Shown one piece after another: positions 59,782-64,000 of a stretch of DNA of 64,000 nucleotides. Made by a program: the position numbers and the translations under genes. The notes under the pieces were generated by a model. The model was not told the DNA's origin and ran no database searches. It was given only the letters and a program-made list of their open reading frames with translations. Source of the DNA: Planctomycetota bacterium (GTDB lineage Bacteria; Planctomycetota; UBA1135; UBA2386). Location: contig JADJPQ010000009.1 of assembly GCA_016713175.1 (NCBI GenBank), positions 1-64,000 on the forward strand, in the 5' to 3' direction. Each line of letters opens with the position of its first letter. The stretch's first letter is position 1.

Positions 59782-60492
59782 CTACGCCTGAGGCCGGTCG
59801 CCGAACACCGCGGTGCCGATCCGCACGAGCGTCGAGCCTGCCGCGATCGCGGCCTCGAGGTCGCCGCTCATGCCCAGGCTCAGGATCGGCAACGGCAAGC
59901 CGGTCGTGGCCCGCAGGGTGTCGCGAACCGCAACGACACGCGCGAACGCCGCGGTCGGATCACCTCCTGCCGGCCCCATCGCCATCACGCCGACGACCCG
60001 CAGCCGTGGGCAGTGCTGACGGACGTGATCGACGAGCCCCGGCGCCTCGTCGGGCATCGCCCCGTGTTTGGTCGCTTCGTCGGTCGCGTGGATCTGTACC
60101 AGCACGTCGAGCGAACGATCCTGGCGCGCCAGTTCGCGCTGCAACTCATCGGCCAGCCTGCTGCGGTCGAGGCTGTGCAGCAGCACCAGACCCGGGACGG
60201 CGAGCAGGTCGCGCACCTTGTTGGTCTGCAGTGAGCCGATCAGATGCCAGCGGATCACCCCGCAGTCCGGCGAACCCGCCAACGCGGCGGCTTTGGCGCG
60301 CAGTTCTTGCACGCGGTTCTCGCCGAAATCCCGTTGCCCCGCGGCCAACGCCCCCTGCACCGCGGTCGGGGGGTGCGTCTTGCTGACTGCCAGTAGCGAC
60401 ACCTCGGCGCCGGATCGGCCGGCGGCACGAGCCGCCTGGTCGATCCGTTTGCGCACGGCCTGCAGGCGCATCGCGAGATCAGTCACCGTCAC
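59782..60492 (-). CDS. PLP-binding homeostasis protein, YggS/PLPBP family
   Basis: 236 residues. The PLP lysine is in LLAVSKTHPPTAV (K38), then GQRDFGENRVQEL, IRWHLIGSLQTNK and the C-terminal LSLGMSGDLEAAIAAGSTLVRIGTAVFG, all YggS hallmarks. A single-domain alanine-racemase fold that keeps free pyridoxal phosphate balanced; no enzymatic activity known. Overlaps the preceding 121-residue gene by 14 bases. Confidence 0.94.
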   Translation of the reverse strand: MTVTDLAMRLQAVRKRIDQAARAAGRSGAEVSLLAVSKTHPPTAVQGALAAGQRDFGENRVQELRAKAAALAGSPDCGVIRWHLIGSLQTNKVRDLLAVPGLVLLHSLDRSRLADELQRELARQDRSLDVLVQIHATDEATKHGAMPDEAPGLVDHVRQHCPRLRVVGVMAMGPAGGDPTAAFARVVAVRDTLRATTGLPLPILSLGMSGDLEAAIAAGSTLVRIGTAVFGDRPQA

Positions 60493-60844
60493 CCTGCCAG
60501 TGCGCAGTCAACGGCCCGGCGAACAACTTGCGTCCGCGGCGCACCAGTGCACCTTTGCCCGGGAACTCGAAGCCCGACAGCAACGCGTCCCACGCCTCGT
60601 AGTGGTCGACCGTCTGCACCCATGCGTGCAACGCCGCCCCGACGCGCGCATCACCGGCATGGCGATCACCGAGATGCCGCGCCACCTTGCGCATGAACAG
60701 CATCGTCTCGTCGAGGAACGTCTCGGCGGTGAGGTCCTCGGGCCGGAAGTCGAAGGCCTCGATCAACGACTGGCGGTAGGCCGCGGCGATCTGGCGCAGC
60801 GAGGCGCCGAGCAGCACGTCTGCGACCGCCGTGCCGACGTCCAC
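60479..60844 (-). CDS. Hypothetical protein between purH and yggS
   Basis: 121 residues, helical: LLGASLRQIAAAYRQSLIEAFDFRPEDLTAETFLDETMLFMRKVARHLGDRHAGD and YEAWDALLSGFEFPGKGALVRRGRKLF. No domain recognised and no signal peptide. It starts one base after purH and overlaps yggS by 14 bases, so it is embedded in the operon. Confidence 0.7.
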   Translation of the reverse strand: MDVGTAVADVLLGASLRQIAAAYRQSLIEAFDFRPEDLTAETFLDETMLFMRKVARHLGDRHAGDARVGAALHAWVQTVDHYEAWDALLSGFEFPGKGALVRRGRKLFAGPLTAHWQGDGD

Positions 60845-60845
60845 G

Positions 60846-62426
60846 TCAGTGCCGGAAGTGCCGCTGACCAGTGACGATCATCGCCATGCCGGCACCATTC
60901 GCGGCCGCGATGACCTCGGCGTCCTTCTTGCTGCCGCCCGGCTGCACGGCGGCCGTGACTCCGGCACGCGCGCACACCTCGAGACCGTCCGGGAACGGGA
61001 AGAACGCGTCGCTGGCGAGCACCGCGCCCTTGGCGCGTTCGCCGGCCTTGTCGACGGCGATCTTGGCGGCATCGACGCGGCTCATCTGCCCGGCACCGAC
61101 GCCGACCGTGTAGCAGGCGCCGTCGTCGGCGATGCGCGCCAGCACGATCGCGTTCGACTTGACGTGCTTGCCCACCTTCCAGGCGAACTGCAACGCCTGC
61201 CGTTCGCGCTCGGTCGGCGGTCGCGCGGTCACCACCAGGTCCTTCGGCGCTTCGTGCGGCTGGTCGACGGTCTGCAGCAAGAAGCCGCCACAGACCTGCC
61301 GGCCGACGAAGCGGTTGCGCGTCGTCGCGTCGGGCAGGCCACCGAGGTCGAGCACCCGGACCGTGCCACCCCACTTCGCCTTCTGCAGTTCCGCCATCGC
61401 CGCCGGTTCGACATGCGGCGCGACGATCACTTCGAGGAACGTGCCGCTCTGCACGATCGCGGCAGCGGTCGCCGCCTCGAGGGTGCGATTGACCGCCAGG
61501 ATGCCGCCGAACGCCGACACCGGGTCGCCCGACAAAGCCAGTTCCCAGGCCCGGGCCTGCGTCGCCGCAACCGCCGAACCACACGGGTTGTTGTGCTTGA
61601 CGACCACCGCCGCCGGCTGCCCGAATTCGAGCGCGACCATCAGCGCCGCGTCGGCGTCGAGGATGTTGTTGTAGCTGAGTTCCTTGCCGCACAGCTGCCG
61701 GGCAGAGGCCAGGCTCGGCCCGGCGTCGCCGAACGTGTAGAACGCGGCCTGCTGGTGCGGATTCTCGCCGTAACGCAGGTCCTGCAGCTTGTCGCCGGCG
61801 AACACCACACCGGGCGCGAAGAACGCTTCGCCGGGCGCCGAGCGCCGTTCGCAATCGAACCACGCCGCGATCGCCGCATCGTAGGCGGCGGTGTGCGCGA
61901 AGGCCTTGGCCGCCAGCCGGCGCAGGTGCTCCTGGGGCAACCGGCCGCCGTGCTGCCGCAGCGCCGCCAGCACCGCGTCGTAGTCGGACGGATCGACCAC
62001 GACGGCGACATGGGCGTGGTTCTTGGCCGCCGACCGCAGCATCGCCGGGCCGCCGATGTCGATGTTCTCGACGATGTCCGCGCGGTTGGCGCCCGGCTTC
62101 CGGACGGTTTCGCGGAAGCGGTAGAGGTTGACGCACAGCACGTCGATCGCGTCGATGCCGTGCTCGCGCATGGCCGCCGCGTGTCCAGGATCGTCGCGCC
62201 GGCCGAGCAGGCCGCCGTGCACCTTCGGATGCAGCGTCTTCAAGCGCCCATCCATCAGCTCGGGGAAACCGGTGTAATCGGCGACTTCCTGCACCGCGAT
62301 GCCGTCGTCGGCCAGCGCCCGCCGCGTGCCGCCGGTGGACAGCAGCTCGAAGCCGAGTTCCCGCAGGCCGCGCGCGAAGGCGACCACGCCGGTCTTGTCG
62401 GTCACCGACAACAACGCGCGCCTCAT
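60846..62426 (-). CDS. purH: Bifunctional AICAR transformylase/IMP cyclohydrolase
   Basis: 526 residues, the usual length. The N-terminal IMP cyclohydrolase domain (1-about 195, MRRALLSVTDKTGVVAFARGL, STGGTRRAL, DGRLKTLHPKVHGGLLG) is followed by the transformylase domain with SYNNILDADAALMVALEF, VVVKHNNPCGSAV (KHNNPCG signature) and SDAFFPFPDGLEV. Last two steps of purine synthesis to IMP. Its ATG overlaps the prfB stop (ATGA). Confidence 0.97.
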   Translation of the reverse strand: MRRALLSVTDKTGVVAFARGLRELGFELLSTGGTRRALADDGIAVQEVADYTGFPELMDGRLKTLHPKVHGGLLGRRDDPGHAAAMREHGIDAIDVLCVNLYRFRETVRKPGANRADIVENIDIGGPAMLRSAAKNHAHVAVVVDPSDYDAVLAALRQHGGRLPQEHLRRLAAKAFAHTAAYDAAIAAWFDCERRSAPGEAFFAPGVVFAGDKLQDLRYGENPHQQAAFYTFGDAGPSLASARQLCGKELSYNNILDADAALMVALEFGQPAAVVVKHNNPCGSAVAATQARAWELALSGDPVSAFGGILAVNRTLEAATAAAIVQSGTFLEVIVAPHVEPAAMAELQKAKWGGTVRVLDLGGLPDATTRNRFVGRQVCGGFLLQTVDQPHEAPKDLVVTARPPTERERQALQFAWKVGKHVKSNAIVLARIADDGACYTVGVGAGQMSRVDAAKIAVDKAGERAKGAVLASDAFFPFPDGLEVCARAGVTAAVQPGGSKKDAEVIAAANGAGMAMIVTGQRHFRH

Positions 62427-63533
62427 CCCTTCTTCTCGTCCTTCTTCATCTTGAGCCAGCCTTCGATGTAGCGGTCGAGGTCACCGTCGAGCACGCCATG
62501 GACGTCGGAAGTCTCGATGTCGGTCCGCAGGTCCTTGCACAACTGGTAGGGCTGCAACACATAGCTCCGGATCTGGTTGCCCCAGCTGACCGAACCGCGG
62601 TCGCCGTAGAACTTGGCGAGCTCCGCTTCGCGCTTGGCCAGTTCGACCTGGTAGAGCTTGGAGCGCAGGGTCTTCATCGCCGACTCGCGGTTCTTGTGCT
62701 GGCTGCGTTCGGCCTGGCAGGTCACGACGATACCGGTCGGCAGGTGCGTGATCCGGATCGCCGACTCGGTCTTGTTGACGTGCTGGCCACCGGCGCCGGA
62801 ACTGCGGTAGGTGTCGACCTTCAGGTCCTTGTCCTCGATCTTGACCGAGATGTCGTCGTCGAACTCGGGCACGACTTCCACCGACGCGAACGACGTCTGC
62901 CGGCGGGCATTGCCATCGAACGGCGAGATGCGGACCAGCCGGTGCACGCCCTGCTCGGCCTTGAGCCGGCCGTACGCGTACGGCCCCTTGACCAGGATCA
63001 TCGCGTTCTTGATGCCGGCCTCCTCGGCCTTCTGGAAGTCCATCTCCTGGACCTCGTAGTCCATCTTCTGTGCCCACTTGATGTACATGCGCAGCAGCAT
63101 CTCGGCCCAGTCGGAGGCGTCGACGCCACCCGCACCGGACACGATCGTCACGGTCGCGTTCTTGCCGTCGTGCTCGCCACCGAGCATCAACTGGAACTCG
63201 AGCTTGTCGAGGACCTCGGCAATCTTGCGCTCGACTTCCTGCAGGTCCGACTCGACGCCCGCCGGGTCGTCCTCGCCCAGTTCCAGCAGCACCTTGCCGT
63301 CGTCGAGCAATGCCACGATCTTGTCGATCGGCTCGATGACCCCGATGCAGAGCTTCTTCTTCAGGACCAGCCCTTGGGCCTTCTCGGGTTCGGCCCAGAA
63401 GTCCTGCTGGGTCATCCGGTGCTCGATGTCCGCCAGCTCACGGTGTCTCAGAACGTAGTCAAAGACTCACCTTGACCTGGTCGACGCGCTGCTCCGCTTG
63501 CTTCAAGAACTGGCGATGATCGTTCAGACCCAT
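62423..63533 (-). CDS. prfB: Peptide chain release factor 2, with programmed +1 frameshift
   Basis: The gene is two joined parts. The leader runs from ATG 63533 for 24 codons to CTT (63464-63462), where an in-frame TGA (63461-63459) stops it. Shifting one base at CTTTGAC, the second part starts with GAC (63460) and ends at 62423, giving 369 residues. Upstream of CTT is AAGGTGA, an internal Shine-Dalgarno-like element. The rest shows SPF (in RISPFDGNARR, RF2-specific tripeptide) and GGQ (SSGAGGQHVNK). RF2 reads UGA and UAA; low RF2 favours the shift, so it autoregulates. First gene of a seven-gene operon. Confidence 0.96.
63459..63470 (-). promoter_or_regulatory. prfB recoding site (CTTTGAC with internal Shine-Dalgarno)
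   Basis: On the minus strand the sequence reads GTGAGTCTTTGAC, with CTT in the P site and TGA in the A site, exactly the conserved RF2 slip site. A GGTGA stretch ends three bases before CTT, the spacing needed to push the ribosome forward. The frame after the slip continues DYVLRHRELADIEHRMTQQDFW, the family N-terminus, so the shift is programmed, not an error. Confidence 0.93.
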
Positions 63534-63898
63534 GTCGGCGCCATCTGACCATCGACCCGGGCGAGTTTCCAGCGGCTAACCCGGCCAGGCCGGTCGCCGG
63601 GTCGAAGCCGACCGTTTCCGCGGCGCGCCACTGGCGTGCACCCAGCAAGAAAGAAACCCGCGACGGGCACTGCAGGCAAAGGATCGAAGTCGGCGAATCA
63701 TGGCCCGTCGCGGGTTCGGTGTGCGTTCCCCGCGGCTTGACGCCGCACGCTGATTCTCGGCGCGGACTCGCCGCGCATGAGCCCTCGAACGCGCGCCACC
63801 AAGCACTTGCGCTCGGCGTCGAGAATGCGGCGGCGGTCGCATCGGCGGATGCGCGGCATGGCCGCAGCGAAAAAAAGTCGGCCTCGGGCGCGAACTGG
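63534..63898. other. Intergenic region before prfB
   Basis: About 365 bases with no convincing gene. It holds the prfB promoter region (no clear -35/-10 pair seen) and the large inverted repeat 63655-63716. A run of seven T on the minus strand (63869-63875) lies about 25 bases after the stop of the gene at the window's right edge, without a strong stem before it. Confidence 0.4.
63655..63716 (-). terminator. Large 14-bp perfect inverted repeat, probable terminator of the right-edge gene
   Basis: AACCCGCGACGGGC (63655-63668) and GCCCGTCGCGGGTT (63703-63716) are exact reverse complements separated by 34 bases. On the minus strand the stem is followed by TCTTTCTT, a partial T-run. It would stop minus-strand transcripts coming from 63899 before prfB. 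The loop is long for a simple terminator, so a regulatory RNA or binding site is also possible. Confidence 0.45.
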
Positions 63899-64000
63899 CT
63901 AGCGATCGCGCAGCAGCTGCTGCAGAGCGGCGATGTAGCCGGCCCACGCGTCCTTGGCGGCACGGCAGTCCCGGCGCACCTGCACATCGCGTTCGAACGT
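63899..64000 (-). CDS. Partial protein, C-terminal end only
   Basis: The last 33 codons of a minus-strand gene entering from the right: TFERDVQVRRDCRAAKDAWAGYIAALQQLLRDR, then TAG (63901-63899). The sequence is a charged helix with good codon use. Family cannot be told from this fragment. Confidence 0.6.
   Translation of the reverse strand, partial: TFERDVQVRRDCRAAKDAWAGYIAALQQLLRDR

Noticed and set aside
63415..63533. prfB frame change considered as another sequencing error like those at the left end
   Set aside because: The CTTTGAC slip site, SD-like element, and 24-codon leader match the known RF2 recoding signal exactly.

Overview
The window is high-GC DNA from a Gram-negative, flagellated bacterium. 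An outer membrane is implied by flagellar L-ring and P-ring genes (flgH, flgI) and by an outer-membrane-type beta-barrel. Several traits point to Planctomycetota (possibly a UBA1135/Pla-like lineage), with moderate confidence and from gene content only. These are an ECF sigma factor translationally coupled to a serine/threonine kinase with a TPR-like C-terminal half, three membrane-anchored carboxypeptidase-regulatory-like proteins, and many secreted proteins of unknown role.

Layout. 1-2.8 kb is the right end of an integrated element: an AlpA-like regulator, a frameshifted tyrosine recombinase, about 1.1 kb without an intact gene, and a short repeat cluster beside the 3' end of a CAU-anticodon tRNA. 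2.9-5.1 kb holds an inositol-monophosphatase-family gene and a propeller-like gene. Both are interrupted by +1 shifts, as is the recombinase, which suggests unpolished sequence at this end. 5.1-21.9 kb is mostly housekeeping and cell-surface genes: apaH, a secreted M14 carboxypeptidase, murJ, rpiA-sixA, a Nudix hydrolase, a metallophosphatase, a DUF4920 lipoprotein, a GT-C-type membrane protein, and the three anchored CarboxypepD_reg proteins.

22.0-29.4 kb is the most striking part. Four genes on the minus strand appear to form an electron conduit across both membranes: a NapC/NirT-like quinol-oxidising multihaem cytochrome, an outer-membrane beta-barrel with a long proline-rich N-terminus, a compact 13-haem cytochrome, and an OmcA/MtrC-like decahaem lipoprotein. 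29.5-43.9 kb is a flagellar hook, rod, ring and junction cluster: divergent flgM-like, then fliK-flgD-flgE-flgF-flgG-flgA-flgH-flgI-flgJ-flgN-flgK-flgL, a small unknown gene and a GNAT gene. A sigma-28-like site precedes flgM and a sigma-54-like site precedes fliK.

43.9-51.0 kb carries a SUKH-like gene, etfBA, a secreted protein fused to a GyrI-like domain, and the ECF/kinase pair. 51.0-54.6 kb has a B12/radical-SAM protein, an Rpn-family nuclease with a likely internal start, and a solitary DGQHR protein. 54.6-58.1 kb is a lysine/2-oxoadipate catabolic unit: a LysR regulator with an inverted-repeat operator, an HglS-type 2-oxoadipate dioxygenase and a D-2-hydroxyglutarate-dehydrogenase-like flavoprotein that may pass electrons to ETF. 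58.1-63.5 kb is one tightly packed minus-strand operon, prfB (with a programmed frameshift)-purH-unknown-yggS-unknown-AbiEii-like-nth. The window closes on the 3' end of one more minus-strand gene.
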